NCBI GenBank assembly: GCA_963825615.1
Contig: CAWGTV010000001.1
Span: forward strand, 496,001-560,000
Source of the DNA: JAHEDT01 sp963825615
GTDB lineage: Bacteria > Desulfobacterota > Desulfuromonadia > Desulfuromonadales > BM103
Direction of reading: 5' to 3'
Length of the DNA: 64,000 nucleotides
Shown here: piece by piece, positions 38,527 through 49,372 of the stretch
How the letters are laid out: every line of letters starts with the position of its first letter
Position numbering within the stretch: the first letter of the stretch is position 1
Notes under the pieces: model-generated
Database searches by the model: none
What the model was told of the DNA's origin: nothing
What the model saw: the letters and a program-made list of their open reading frames with translations, nothing else
Translations under genes and position numbers: made by a program

Positions 38527-40563
38527 TCAAGACGCAGAATCGGCAACCGATGGCTGCAGAAGGAAATCATCTCCGAGCCAGCGGACCAGGGTATCTCTCA
38601 GTTCTGCCTGGCGGAAGGGTTTGCTGAGGAAGTCGTTCATGCCGGCCGCGAGGCAATGCCGTTCATCTTCAGCAAGCGCATAAGCAGTCAACGCAACAAT
38701 CGGTGTCGTCAAACCCTGGGCTCGTAAATACGCGGTAGCCTCGAAACCGTCCATCTGGGGCATCTGACAATCCATTAAAACCAAGTCGACCGTATTCTCG
38801 GCAAGGAAATCGATAGCGGCCTGGCCGTTATCGACGATGTCCAGGACAATCCCCATCTGATGCAGCAGGATTGAGATCAGGTTCTGGGTCGTCGGATTGT
38901 CTTCGGCGAGCAGCACGCGCCGCCCACTGGAGGTTATGAGATCCTTGGCAAAACGGGAGTGCTGCACCGCAATGGCCCCTTGCGAGAGGCGTTGCTCTTT
39001 GAACAGATGTTGAGCAGTTGACAAGGGCAGCGTCAGGTGCACGGTAAACGTACTCCCAACGCCAGGTTCGCTGTCGACGAGAATCTCGCCGTCCATCAGG
39101 TTGACCAGTTCTTTGGTGATGGACAAGCCCAGACCTGTGCCCTGGAATTTCCGGGTCATACTGCTGTCGCCCTGGTCAAAAGAATCGAATATCCGCGCAC
39201 GGTCGGCTGCCGCTATACCAAGCCCCGAATCCTTGACCTCAATGGTACAATCGCACAACTCCTCAGCGGGTCGCCTCGTGACTGCTAGCGACACAGACAC
39301 CTTACCCTGATCGGTAAATTTGACGGCGTTGCCAACCAGGTTCAGCAGAATCTGGCGGATGCGCCCGGCATCACCCATCACAATCGGCAGGCCAGGAGTC
39401 GCCTCGAGCAGAACCTCGACCTCTTTGCCATGGGTATTCACAGCCATGAGCTGCGACACCTCTTCGGCAAGGCGGTAAAGATCCATCGGCTTAGACTCAA
39501 GTTCGAGACGGCCTGCTTCAATCTTCGAAAAATCCAGGACATCGTTGAGAATGATCAGCAGGGCTTCGCCCGAACGGTAGATAGTATCCACCAGAACCCG
39601 ATCCTCCTCGGCGAAATCCTTTTGCCGCAACAGGTCAGCCATCCCTAGCACACCAATCATCGGTGTGCGAATCTCGTGACTCATATTTGCCAGGAAACGG
39701 GACTTGGCGAGTGTCGCCTGTTCCGCTTTTTCTTTTTCCGCCTCGAGGGCGCGGGTACGGACCTGCACTTCAATTTCGAGATTCTTGCGATGACACTCCA
39801 GCATCCGGTCGCGCTCCTTGAGAGCGCCGATCATTTCATCAAAACCACGGAAGAGGAGATTGAACTCGTCACCGGACTCTTCCGCCACAAAACTGACCAG
39901 GCGCTTCTCGCGAGAGATCTGTCCCATACGGGAGACAAGCTGCTCAACAGGTCGCGATATGTGTCTCTGCAAACGGCGACTCAACAGGTAAGTGACCAGT
40001 ACCGCCGGCCCCATGACCAGAAGCCAGCCTAGCGCAAGAGACAGTTGCTGCGTGCGCATGTCGAGGAGTTCCATACTGATGTAGTAGTAACCGACATGGC
40101 CCCCCTCATACGCAATCGGAATGAAATAGGCGAGTCGATCGCCATCCTGCCAGAACTCTTCTTCTCCCCGAACAAGCCCTTCGGCAACCTGTTGAGACTC
40201 GACCCGGAGATATTTCATGTCTTCCGCTTTATTGATACGCGAGTTGCCCAACTGCGAACGTGAGTATCCGGCCAGCGATTTGCCGTTGGGTAAAAGCAGA
40301 TAGGAAGAGACAACATCTTTGCGCGCAGCCAGGGACTTTAAGATATTTTCACTGCTGGGAATGTCTTTAATCGCCAAGGGGAACTGTGCGTTGGCGACTA
40401 CCAGTCTGGCCAGCGACATGATGTCATCATGTGCGAGATCCTGCATCCTCTTCAGCTCAAAAAAAACGAACTGGACCGTCGTCAGAATCAGTACGAACAT
40501 ACTGACCAGGAATATGATCGCCGTCATTTTCTGCTGAACGGAGCGGGACTTGAGAAACGGCAT
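38527..40563 (-). CDS. Hybrid sensor histidine kinase with periplasmic sensor domain
   Basis: The 678-aa protein has TM1 at about 13-35, a periplasmic sensor of about 120 residues, TM2 at about 176-196, then HAMP and a coiled coil. HisKA has the phospho-His at residue 296 (NMSHEIRTP). The HATPase domain has N box NLVGNAVKFT, G1 DSGLGIA and G2 GTGLGLS. The C-terminal receiver has its Asp in LVLMDCQMPQMDG and Lys in SKPF. No response regulator or Hpt gene is adjacent. It is the first gene of an operon with two beta-propeller membrane proteins whose periplasmic domains could feed its sensor domain; that link is inferred from position only. Confidence 0.9.
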   Translation of the reverse strand: MPFLKSRSVQQKMTAIIFLVSMFVLILTTVQFVFFELKRMQDLAHDDIMSLARLVVANAQFPLAIKDIPSSENILKSLAARKDVVSSYLLLPNGKSLAGYSRSQLGNSRINKAEDMKYLRVESQQVAEGLVRGEEEFWQDGDRLAYFIPIAYEGGHVGYYYISMELLDMRTQQLSLALGWLLVMGPAVLVTYLLSRRLQRHISRPVEQLVSRMGQISREKRLVSFVAEESGDEFNLLFRGFDEMIGALKERDRMLECHRKNLEIEVQVRTRALEAEKEKAEQATLAKSRFLANMSHEIRTPMIGVLGMADLLRQKDFAEEDRVLVDTIYRSGEALLIILNDVLDFSKIEAGRLELESKPMDLYRLAEEVSQLMAVNTHGKEVEVLLEATPGLPIVMGDAGRIRQILLNLVGNAVKFTDQGKVSVSLAVTRRPAEELCDCTIEVKDSGLGIAAADRARIFDSFDQGDSSMTRKFQGTGLGLSITKELVNLMDGEILVDSEPGVGSTFTVHLTLPLSTAQHLFKEQRLSQGAIAVQHSRFAKDLITSSGRRVLLAEDNPTTQNLISILLHQMGIVLDIVDNGQAAIDFLAENTVDLVLMDCQMPQMDGFEATAYLRAQGLTTPIVALTAYALAEDERHCLAAGMNDFLSKPFRQAELRDTLVRWLGDDFLLQPSVADSAS

Positions 40564-40882
40564 AGATTTTCCGGACCCCCGTACCGGAATAACATTTAAA
40601 AACCGTCTGAGTTTACCAGCTAAGCCAGTGGATGAAAAGAGAAACTAATCCAGGAGAAAGCACTGGCGGCCATGAGCTAACCGCGACCCAATCTCTACAC
40701 CACGTATAATTTTCGGATTGTTCCACTAGCGACATCACCCTAAGGATAATTTTAGGAAGTTTAAAACCTAAAAATATGTGCTTGATGCAATGGCCAATAC
40801 GTGTTTACCTTAATGCACAAATCCAGGCCAGCGATGTTGCCCGCATCGACATAGCGCCGGTCTTGACGAAAAGGAGTCCGCA
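40564..40882. other. Intergenic region, 319 bp
   Basis: This region separates the divergent hybrid-kinase operon and the AcuI-like gene, so it must carry both promoters. An AAGGAG ribosome binding site lies at about 40872-40877 before the AcuI-like start. The stretch 40690-40800 is AT-rich, but I see no pair of boxes good enough to call and no strong hairpin. Confidence 0.5.
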
Positions 40883-41869
40883 ATGTCCGAGCAGTTCAAA
40901 GCGATGATTGTCGAGGAACACGAGGGGAAAAAATTCACCCGCCGGATTGGCCGCCGTGCGCTCAGCGACCTGCCCGTCGGGCCTCTGCTGATCAGGGTCC
41001 GCTACTCCTCCCTGAACTTCAAGGATGCCCTCTCCGCCACGGGCAACCCGGGTGTCACCAGAAAGTTTCCGCATACTCCGGGGATCGACGCCGCCGGCGA
41101 AGTTGTCGAAGACGCCAGTGGCACCTTCCAACCAGGCGACCAGGTCGTGGTCACCGGCTGGGATCTGGGGATGAATACCGCTGGGGGGTATGGCGAGTAC
41201 ATCCGCATCCCTGCGGAATGGGCGCTGGCGCTCCCCACCGGGCTTGCATTGCGCGACAGCATGATCCTCGGCACGGCAGGCTTCACCGCCGGCCTCTGCG
41301 TAGATGCCCTGGCCGAACGCGTCGCTCCCGGGGTGGGGGATATCCTTGTCACCGGGGCGACCGGCGGGGTTGGCTCCGTTGCCGTGGCCGTGCTCGCCAG
41401 GGCCGGCTACCGGGTGGTCGCCGTCACCGGCAAAGCCGATCAGGCTGAGTTTCTCAAGGGGCTCGGCGCCAGCGACGTCATCAGCAGGGATGCACTCATG
41501 GAGAATGCCAACCGGCCGATGATGAAAGAGCGTTGGGCAGGTGCCGTCGATGTGGTCGGTGGCGAAATGCTGGCCGCCGTCCTCAAATCGACCTGCTACG
41601 GCGGCACCGTTACCTGTTGTGGACTGGTCGGCTCGCCGGAGCTGCCGATCAATGTCTTTCCCTTTATCCTGCGCGGCGTCAGCCTCCTCGGCATCGATTC
41701 CGTACATTACCCGATGGCAGCCCGGCCGGCGGTGTGGAACAAGCTTGCCGGCGCATGGAATGTCGATCTCGAAGCCCTGGTACATGAAGTTGCTCTTGAA
41801 GAGCTGGAGGAGAACATACAGGCGATTCTCAAAGGCGGCCTGCGCGGGCGAGTGCTGGTGAAACTCTGA
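40883..41869 (+). CDS. YhdH/AcuI-family NADPH-dependent reductase (acrylyl-CoA reductase type)
   Basis: The 328-aa MDR-superfamily oxidoreductase lacks catalytic zinc. Typical YhdH/AcuI blocks are SSLNFKDALSATG, FPHTPGIDAAGEV and GWDLGMNTAGGYGEY, the cofactor motif TGATGGVGSVAV, and a C-terminal GRVLVKL. Family members reduce acryloyl-CoA to propionyl-CoA; the substrate here is not proven. It is a single gene with a good Shine-Dalgarno and a terminator directly after it. Confidence 0.9.
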   Translation: MSEQFKAMIVEEHEGKKFTRRIGRRALSDLPVGPLLIRVRYSSLNFKDALSATGNPGVTRKFPHTPGIDAAGEVVEDASGTFQPGDQVVVTGWDLGMNTAGGYGEYIRIPAEWALALPTGLALRDSMILGTAGFTAGLCVDALAERVAPGVGDILVTGATGGVGSVAVAVLARAGYRVVAVTGKADQAEFLKGLGASDVISRDALMENANRPMMKERWAGAVDVVGGEMLAAVLKSTCYGGTVTCCGLVGSPELPINVFPFILRGVSLLGIDSVHYPMAARPAVWNKLAGAWNVDLEALVHEVALEELEENIQAILKGGLRGRVLVKL

Positions 41870-41911
41870 AACTGCCGCTAGCGTTGACCGAAAAACTGTG
41901 CCATTATCCGG

Positions 41912-41937
41912 CCCCGCTTTTCCGCGGGGTCTTTTAT
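41912..41937 (+). terminator. Rho-independent terminator after the AcuI-like gene
   Basis: A GC-rich 6-bp stem (CCCCGC/GCGGGG, loop TTTTCC) is followed by TCTTTTAT. It lies 42 bp after the stop codon. Confidence 0.85.
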
Positions 41938-42014
41938 TTCCTGGCTGCGCTAGGAATCGGCAGCCAATACGCTAAGATTATTCATCACAATGACATTATA
42001 AAGTGGAGTAACTG

Positions 42015-44980
42015 ATGAAAAACCGACTCCCCCTGCCAGACACGCGTCTTGGCAGTTTTCTCGTACAGCAGAGCCGACCGATACCGGAACTCAACCTGAC
42101 AGCTGTTACTCTGCGGCATGAACCGACCGGCGCACGCCTGCTACACCTGGCCTGCGATGATCCGAACAACGTCTTCGCCGTCGGCTTCCGGACACCGCCG
42201 CCCGATTCTACCGGTGTTGCGCACATCCTCGAGCATACCGTGCTCTGCGGTTCGCAGAAATACCCGGTCCGCGACCCCTTTTTCGCTATGCTCAAGCGCA
42301 GCCTCAACACCTTCATGAACGCCATGACGGCCTCCGACTGGACCCTTTACCCGGTCGCCAGCATGAACCGCAAGGATTTCTACAATCTGATGGGGATCTA
42401 CCTCGATGCCACCTTTTTCCCCCTTTTGCGCGAACAGGATTTTCTCCAGGAAGGGCACCGGCTCGATTTTTCCGATCCGAACGATCCGGACAGCCTGATG
42501 ATCAAAGGGGTAGTATTCAACGAGATGAAAGGTGCCATGGCCGACCCGTCATCCTTGCTGGGACGACGCCTGAATGCCGCCCTCTTCCCGACCACCTGTT
42601 ACGGCGAAAACTCCGGCGGCGAACCGCTGGTCATCCCGGAGCTGACCTGGGAGCAGCTGCGCACATTCCACAAGACGTATTATCATCCAAGCAACAGCTG
42701 GATTTTCACCTACGGCAACTTGCCCGTCGAGGAACATCTGCGGCACATTGACGAGCTGGCTTTGAGCCGTTTCCAACGCCAGGACGTGGCCAGCGAGATC
42801 CCCCTGGAACAACGGTGGACGGAGCCGACACATACCACGCAGACATTCCCGGTCGGACCCGATGAGAATTTACAGCAGCGCAGCATGCTGCAGGTGGCCT
42901 GGCTCACATGCCCGATCGAAGACACCTTCGAACGGGCGGCCATGGGTATCCTTGCCAACCTGCTTCTGGGCAACCCGGCGGCACCACTTTATCAGGCCCT
43001 GATCGAGTCTGGTCTGGGGCGCAACCTGGCCCCCGGCACCGGCTACCATGACGATTATCGCGACACGTTCCTGGCTGCCGGCCTGCAGGGGACGGACCCG
43101 GACAAGCTGCCGCAGATCGAAGCACTCATTCTCGACACTCTGGCCCGGGTGGCAGAGAAAGGCTTCCCACAGGAACGGATTGACGCTGCCCTGCACCAGT
43201 ACGAGTTTGCCAGCCGCGAGGTGACCGGCGACCAGTATCCTTACGGTCTCGGCTTGATGATGCGCCTGTTCGGTCCCTGGCTGCACGCTGATGATCCGTT
43301 CAGCACGCTGATGATCAGCGAGATCCTTGCACGACTGAAAACCGCCGCCGCCGACCCGGAGTTTTTCCCGCAAATGATCCAACGTCGCCTGCTCGACAAT
43401 CCGCACCGGGTCACCCTGCTGCTGCGCCCTGACCCCGACCACGGCCGGCGTGAGGAGCAGGCCTTTGCCGACCATCTGCGTAAGCTTCGTCAGAATCTCG
43501 ACGCGGCGGCCATCGACGACCATCAAAGCGAAAGCGGCCGAGCTGCAGAACAGCCAGGAAGCTCACGATGATACGAGCTGCCTGCCGATCCTCAAATTGA
43601 GTGATATCGATGCAGAAGAGAAAGTCACGCCATTTCGTGAGACAACGACCAAGGGGGTTCAGACCCTCTGGTTCACCCAGCCGACCAACGGCATCACCTA
43701 CCTGAGGCTGCAGTTCGACACCAACGGACTTGGGGATGCACTGCGTCCTTACCTGCCGATCTTCTGCGCCCTGCTACCGCAGATCGGCGCCGCCGGACAT
43801 GACTATCTGGCCATGTCGCGCCGCATCACCGCCGCAACCGGCGGCATCCGCCTGGGTACCAACCTGCTGGAGAACCCCCTCGATCTCGACCAGATGCGCC
43901 CGGTCATGGAGGTCAAGGGCAAGGCCCTCGATCGCAACCAGAAAGCCCTCTGCGAAATACTGACCGACATGCTGACAGCTCCCGATTTTACTGACCTTGG
44001 CCGTTTGCGCACGGTGATCGGCCAGGTCAGGACTTCGATGGAGAACTCGATCCCCGGCGCCGGTCATTCCTTCGCTGCGCGGGCTGCGGCCGCATCGCTG
44101 ACGCCCACCGCCGCCCTGCGCGAAGAATGGAGCGGCATGACCCAGACCCGCATCATCCAGAATACCAGCTCTCTTGATGATGCGGGGTTAGCTGCGTTGG
44201 CCGAGACCTTAAAGGAGATCGCGGCACACTTGCTTACCTCGACACGAGCAACCCTCGCCGTCACTGCCGAAGAGCCCGCTCAACAGAGCATGGCCGCGCC
44301 GCTGGCTGCGCTGCTGGCTGCGCTCCCAAACCAGGCAGCCGCGCCGGAGAACCGGCCCGCGCCCTTCACCAGCCAGGCAAGCGCGACCGGCTGGCACTAC
44401 AATGTCCCGGTGGCCTATGTCTCGCAAGTCTTTCGTACTGTGCCCTACACCCACCCCGACGCCCCGTCCCTGATGGTTCTGGCCAAGCTGTTGCGCGCCG
44501 ATTTTTTGCATCGCGAGATTCGCGAGAAAGGCGGCGCTTACGGCGGTATGGCCGGCTACAATGCGGACGGCGGCCTTTTCTCGATGCTTTCCTACCGCGA
44601 CCCGCACCTGGAGCGCACCCTCGTCGTCTACCGTCAGGCCGTTGACTGGGCATGTCGGCAGCCATTCAGCGACCGAGGCGGTCAAAGAGTCGATCCTGAC
44701 AGCTTTTGCCGAACTCGATCGCCCCCTGTCGCCCGGCGGCAGAGGCTCGCGTGAGTTTGTCCATCAGCAGCAGGGGGTGACCCATGAGATGCTGCAGAAC
44801 TTCCGCAAAGGCATTCTTGCCGTCAACCGCAAGCAGTTGAACCATGTGGCGCAAACGTATCTGAAGCAGGGAGTTGCCGCCAGTTCGGTGGGCATTCTTG
44901 CCGGAGACGAGATGTTCAACAAAGCTCAGGCAACCTTGGCTCAGCTGAAGATGCAGATGAAACGCTTGGAACAACCTTGA
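42015..44980 (+). CDS. M16C-family zinc metalloprotease (presequence protease-like), two frameshifts
   Basis: This large insulinase-family protease of about 988 aa has a bilobal clam-shell design. The inverted zinc motif HILEH (HxxEH) is near residue 70, followed by LCGSQKYPVRDPF, MTASDWTLYPVAS and a distal zinc ligand region (VFNEMKGAM). The second half ends with GGAYGGMAGYN and SPGGRGSREFVHQQQGVT. Shifts near 43521 and 44664 split it into three frames. Length is 2 mod 3, as for two inserted bases, and removing one base at each site joins conserved text. PreP-like proteins degrade small peptides after unfolding. Confidence 0.9.
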
Positions 44981-45152
44981 TTTCTGCAACAAAATGCAAA
45001 ACGATAGGGGAAAGAGCCAGCTATTTAGCGCTGAATAATTGTAAACTTTGCCTCTTTACTGGCTTTTACGAGCATCTTTGCGTTAAATTTACGCATTGAC
45101 CAAAGTCTCGCACGAACCAACCCCGGCAATCATACGACCACAGAGAGCAACC

Positions 45153-46196
45153 ATGACAACCAGATCGACGAAAAACCAGTTCGCCAGCGACAATTACGCC
45201 GGCATCTGCCCGGAAGCCTGGCGGGCGCTGCAGGAAGCCGACAGCGGTTACGCAACCAGTTACGGCGACGACCCCTGGACGGCCAAAGCCTGCGACGCCC
45301 TGCGCAACTTCTTCGAAACGGACTGCGAGGTGTTCTTCGTCTTCAACGGGACCGCGGCCAACTCGCTGGCGCTGGCCTCACTCTGCCAGTCGTACCACAG
45401 CGTCATCTGCCACGAAACGGCTCACGTTGAGACCGATGAGTGCGGGGCCAGCGAATTCTTTTCCAACGGCACCAAGCTGCTCACCGTAGGCGGCGCCGAC
45501 GGCAAGGTCGACCTGGCTGAAGTCGAGCACACCGTCAAGAAGCGCAGCGACATCCACTACCCCAAGCCGCAGGTCCTGTCGATTACCCAAACCACTGAGC
45601 TGGGAACACTCTATACACCCGAGGAGCTGGTCGCCATCCACGGCCTGACCAAGCGTCTCAAGCTCAAACTGCACATGGATGGGGCCCGCTTTGCCAACGC
45701 CGTCGCAGCCCTCAAGATTCACCCGAAGGAGTTGACCTGGCGGGCCGGGGTTGATGTCCTGACCTTCGGTGGCACCAAGAACGGCATGCCGATGGGTGAA
45801 GCGGTGGTCTTTTTCGACAAAAGCCTCGCCGGTGAATTCGACTACCGCTGCAAGCAGGCCGGACAGCTGGCCTCGAAAATGCGTTATCTTTCGGCGCCCT
45901 GGTTCGGGCTGCTCAAGGAGGATGCCCTGCTCAAGCATGCCGGCCACGCCAACAACTGCGCCTACAAGCTCGCCGGCAGGCTGGCTACCATTCCGGGAGT
46001 CAAGCTGGTCCACCCTACCGAGGCCAACGCCGTGTTCGCCCAGTTGCCGGAACAGGCCATCACCGCACTGCGCAGCAGAGGTTGGGTCTTTTACACCTTC
46101 ATCGGTTCGGGGCATTGCCGCTTCATGTGTTCCTGGGCCACAACCGAAGACGATATCGCGGCCCTCGCGCAAGACCTCAAGGACATCATGGCATAG
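45153..46196 (+). CDS. Threonine aldolase family protein (low-specificity type)
   Basis: This 347-aa PLP enzyme would split L-threonine or L-allo-threonine to glycine and acetaldehyde. It starts FASDNYAGICPEAW, has VFNGTAANSLAL, ECGASEFFSNGTKLL and LHMDGARFANA, and the PLP lysine in TFGGTKNGMPMG. ATG 45153 has an upstream GAGAG and matches family N-termini; the frame is open to 45096. Beta-elimination on similar amino acids is also possible. Confidence 0.9.
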   Translation: MTTRSTKNQFASDNYAGICPEAWRALQEADSGYATSYGDDPWTAKACDALRNFFETDCEVFFVFNGTAANSLALASLCQSYHSVICHETAHVETDECGASEFFSNGTKLLTVGGADGKVDLAEVEHTVKKRSDIHYPKPQVLSITQTTELGTLYTPEELVAIHGLTKRLKLKLHMDGARFANAVAALKIHPKELTWRAGVDVLTFGGTKNGMPMGEAVVFFDKSLAGEFDYRCKQAGQLASKMRYLSAPWFGLLKEDALLKHAGHANNCAYKLAGRLATIPGVKLVHPTEANAVFAQLPEQAITALRSRGWVFYTFIGSGHCRFMCSWATTEDDIAALAQDLKDIMA

Positions 46197-46266
46197 CGGC
46201 TGGCAAGCTTCTCAGTGCAGCCCTGCATAGCAACCACTCACTTTCAGGACGACCGAATCGGACAAA

Positions 46267-47259
46267 ATGACAGAGACCCTTAAGCCGCATCCTTTCGAAT
46301 CCTTGACCCCCAGTTTCATCATGGATGCCGTGGAAAGCTGCGGATACCTCTGTGACTGCCGGACCTTTGCCCTCAACAGCTACGAAAACCGAGTCTATCA
46401 GGTCGGTATCGAAGACGGCGAGCCGCTGATTGCCAAATTCTATCGACCGCAGCGCTGGAGCGAAGCACAGATTCTCGAAGAGCACCAATTCTGCTTTGAA
46501 CTGGTGGAGCACGAATTGCCGGTGGTCGCCCCGCTGTGCAACGACCAGGGGGAAAGCCTGTTCCACCATGCCGGCTTTCGCTTTGCCCTCTATCCGCGCC
46601 AGGGTGGCCACGCCCCCGAATTCGACAACCTCGACAACCTGCTGATCATGGGCCGGACCTTGGGGCGCATGCACGCCATCGCCGCGACCAGGACTTTCGA
46701 ACATCGTCCGCGCCTCGATTGCGCCAGCTTCGGCCACGCCTCCGTCGCCCTGATCAGTGAAAAGTTCATGATTCCTGAATACCAGGCCAACTACGACGCC
46801 CTGAGCCACGACCTGCTGCAGGCTCTCGATGAAGTGCTCGCCGAGGCCAGTAAAACGCCCATGATCCGCACCCACGGCGACTGCCATGCCGGCAACGTGC
46901 TGTGGCGCGACCAGGCTCCGCATTTCGTTGACTTTGACGATGCACGCACCGCCTGGGCCATCCAGGATATCTGGATGATGCTGTCGGGTGACCGCACACG
47001 CCAGACAGCGCAATTGGCAGAGATTGTCGAGGGCTACAACGAATTTTACGACTTCCGGCCGGGGGAATTGCGCCTGGTCGAAGCTTTGCGCAGCCTGCGC
47101 ATCCTGCACTATTGCGCCTGGCTGGCCAGGCGCTGGGATGACCCGGCCTTCCCGCACCATTTCCCATGGTTCAATACCGTGCGCTACTGGGGAGAACATA
47201 TCCTGATGCTGCGCGAACAGCTTGCTGCACTGCACGAGGCTCCCCTGCAGGCCCCTTAA
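46267..47259 (+). CDS. srkA: SrkA/YihE-type serine/threonine protein kinase
   Basis: This 330-aa APH-fold kinase has a P-loop region SYENRVYQVGIEDG, the ATP-binding Lys in LIAKFYRPQRWS, the catalytic loop HGDCHAGNVLW and the metal-binding DFDDARTAWAIQD. It is highly similar in pattern to the stress-response kinase SrkA of enterobacteria, which protects cells from stress-induced death. In E. coli srkA is followed by dsbA; no dsbA is here. Confidence 0.92.
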   Translation: MTETLKPHPFESLTPSFIMDAVESCGYLCDCRTFALNSYENRVYQVGIEDGEPLIAKFYRPQRWSEAQILEEHQFCFELVEHELPVVAPLCNDQGESLFHHAGFRFALYPRQGGHAPEFDNLDNLLIMGRTLGRMHAIAATRTFEHRPRLDCASFGHASVALISEKFMIPEYQANYDALSHDLLQALDEVLAEASKTPMIRTHGDCHAGNVLWRDQAPHFVDFDDARTAWAIQDIWMMLSGDRTRQTAQLAEIVEGYNEFYDFRPGELRLVEALRSLRILHYCAWLARRWDDPAFPHHFPWFNTVRYWGEHILMLREQLAALHEAPLQAP

Positions 47260-47298
47260 GCTCAAGCCTTGCAAAGCATCTGCCGTCCAGGACCGGCA

Positions 47299-47332
47299 CA
47301 AAAAAAGCGCTCCAGCGATAGCCGCAAGCGCT
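47299..47332 (-). terminator. Rho-independent terminator of the PAS-kinase unit
   Basis: On the minus strand, AGCGCT (47332-47327) pairs with AGCGCT (47311-47306) around an inner GCG/CGC, followed by TTTTTTTGTG. It lies about 55 bp beyond the kinase stop and 40 bp after the convergent srkA stop. Confidence 0.7.
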
Positions 47333-47387
47333 CTTGAGGAACGGATCGTGGGAATTTTCGGTTAGGACAACCTTTGTGTCGGCAGGG

Positions 47388-49108
47388 TCACACCATCGGC
47401 TCCGAGACCACCGGCAGCCGGATGGTTACGGTCGTTCCCCGACCAAGCGAGCTGGTGACATGCACCTTCCCTGACTGGGCTTCCACCAGGTGCTTGACAA
47501 TCGTCATTCCTAGCCCGGTCCCGGAAATCGCGGTATTGGTCGCGTCGGCGCGGTAGAACTTGTCGTAAACCCGGGCCACCTGATCGGAGGTCATACCGAT
47601 CCCCTGGTCGCTGATGGCAATCAGGCAGCTGCCGTTCTCAAGATGACAGGAGATGCGGACTTCCCCTCCCTGAGGGGAGTACTTCACCGCGTTGCTGAGG
47701 AGGTTTTCAATAACCTGCAGCATTGCGTAGCGGTCAACATTGACCGTAACCAGCGCAGCCGGCGGGAAGTCCAGAACGAAAGCGTGGTCAACTTCCTGCA
47801 GCCTGTAGCTCTTGACCACGTCCTCGCACAGTTTGTCCAACCTTGCCGGCTTCAGTTCTAGCCGCACCCCCTCGCCTGACTCGATCCGACTGATATCAAG
47901 CAGGTCGCTGACAATTTCACCCAGACGTTCCGCCTTCTTCTGGATCAGCCTAAGGTATTCGGCCTGCTGTTCCGGGCTGTACTCGTTATTCATCTGCAGC
48001 AGATCGGCGTAGCCGATAATGGTTGCCAATGGTGTGCGTAATTCATGGGCCGCGGTCGAAACGAATTCATCCTTCATGCGGTCGATCGCCCGCTGTTCGG
48101 TTACGTCGTGCAGCAGGGTGATGCAGCCGTTGAATTCGTCTTGTGCTGACTTGATCACCGTGATGCGCGCTTGACAGATGCACGGTGATTGTCCCGGCAG
48201 AAGGAAAGTAAGGTCTTCACTGAAAGAATCTTTCCCCCTTGGCGAGCCTGGTGCAGCATCTGGCTCAACCCGGCATGACGGAGTGTCTCGATCTTCATGG
48301 GGGCCGCCGGTTCAGACTTGATTAGATTGAGCAACTCCTCGGCCCGGCGATTGATCAAAACCACCGCTTCGCTGGCATCGGTCACCAGGATGCCATCGGC
48401 CGCCGAGCGCAGGATGCCGTTAATCTTGGTATTGGTTTCCTGGGTTTCTTGGAGAGCCGCAAGCAAGTCCTGCTGGGCGGCCTTGCGCACCGAGACATCG
48501 TGATAAACCAAGACGACATGGGTGATATTCATGACTTCATCGAACATCGGGCGGCCAATGACATCAAAGCTGCGCCCGTTGAAGTTCCAGTCGGTAAAGC
48601 GCTGTTCACGGCGATGCTGCATAACGCAGGCAAAAGCGCACCTGTCGTCTTCAGTATTTTCTGCGCAGACATGGTCGCGGCACTTCTTGCCGTGAATATC
48701 GATCTCGTCACCCAGCATCAGCTCGCGAATCTTTTGATTAAAGGCGACCACACGGCCTTGCGGATCCAAAACCATGACGCCGGCACCGACTGCTTCGAAA
48801 ACAGTCTTTATTTCATCGTGAGCAAAGTTCAGCTTCTGATTGGTTTCCTGCAGGTTTTCCAGGATATGCTGAAAGGTCTGGGCGACGATGCCGATCGGAT
48901 CAAATGCGATCAGGTTCTGGTCGTCGAGTTCTTCCGGATTCAGGCTGCGCGTACCTATGACCTCGAGCAGCGAGTTGACTTTAGAACGGATATAATTAAA
49001 CGCATCGCGATTGAGCTTGGTCAGGTGCGCATTCTCTGCACGCAGCAATTCCAATTCGCTGCGCGGGTCAACGCCGCTGACGATCTCTTCGCTGCACGCT
49101 TGCATCAT
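47388..49108 (-). CDS. Soluble PAS-domain sensor histidine kinase, one frameshift
   Basis: The protein is about 573 aa with no TM segment. A coiled-coil N-terminus (SELELLRAENAHLTKLN) precedes two PAS domains: VFEAVGAGVMVLDPQGRVV, with a Cys-rich insert CRDHVCAENTEDDRC, and ILRSAADGILVTDASEAV. HisKA has STAAHELRTPLATIIG and the HATPase domain has NLLSNAVKYS, DQGIGM and GTGLGMTIV. The frame breaks near 48205, between PAS2 and a third PAS-like segment. Length is 2 mod 3, so this shift fits a lost base. The Cys-rich PAS could sense redox or bind a metal. It follows the TusA-like gene by 19 bp. Confidence 0.85.
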
Positions 49109-49127
49109 GCCGCCATCCTGCAATAGA

Positions 49128-49370
49128 TCAGTCCCCCTGCTTGTGGATCGTGATGCGATAATATCCGTCCAGCTTTGCCACATTGGCGTTGATGCCCATG
49201 TTGCTGACAGCTTCCGGAATGGTTCCCGTGGCTGCGCGGTTATCCGTCAGGATCGTCATGCACAGTTGCCCCGCCTTCAACTCCCGGTGCAACCGGTTGA
49301 CTTCACGCAGGACCAGAAGCAGGCTCGAAGGACAAATCTGCCCACGGATATCCATCTTCATGCTCTTCAT
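49128..49370 (-). CDS. TusA/YeeD-like sulfur carrier protein
   Basis: This 80-aa small protein has the TusA core: MKMDIRGQICPSSLLLVLREV, with Cys in the CPxx motif, ending in YYRITIHKQ. The second proline of the usual CPxP is Ser. ATG 49370 starts 2 bp after the upstream YeeE-like stop with AGAGG before it. TusA-like YeeD partners of YeeE membrane proteins pass on thiosulfate sulfur, and this pairing is repeated here. Confidence 0.85.
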   Translation of the reverse strand: MKSMKMDIRGQICPSSLLLVLREVNRLHRELKAGQLCMTILTDNRAATGTIPEAVSNMGINANVAKLDGYYRITIHKQGD

Positions 49371-49372
49371 GA

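Noticed and set aside
40805..41785. Long minus-strand ORF opposite the AcuI-like gene (326 codons)
   Set aside because: It is the antisense shadow of a strongly conserved gene, with Gly/Ala/His-rich composition and no motif.
46186..47301. Minus-strand ORF of 371 codons opposite srkA
   Set aside because: It is a shadow of the conserved kinase gene and has no recognisable domain.
49128..49370. Selenocysteine in the TusA-like protein
   Set aside because: The active-site codon is an ordinary TGC; no UGA is in frame before the stop.
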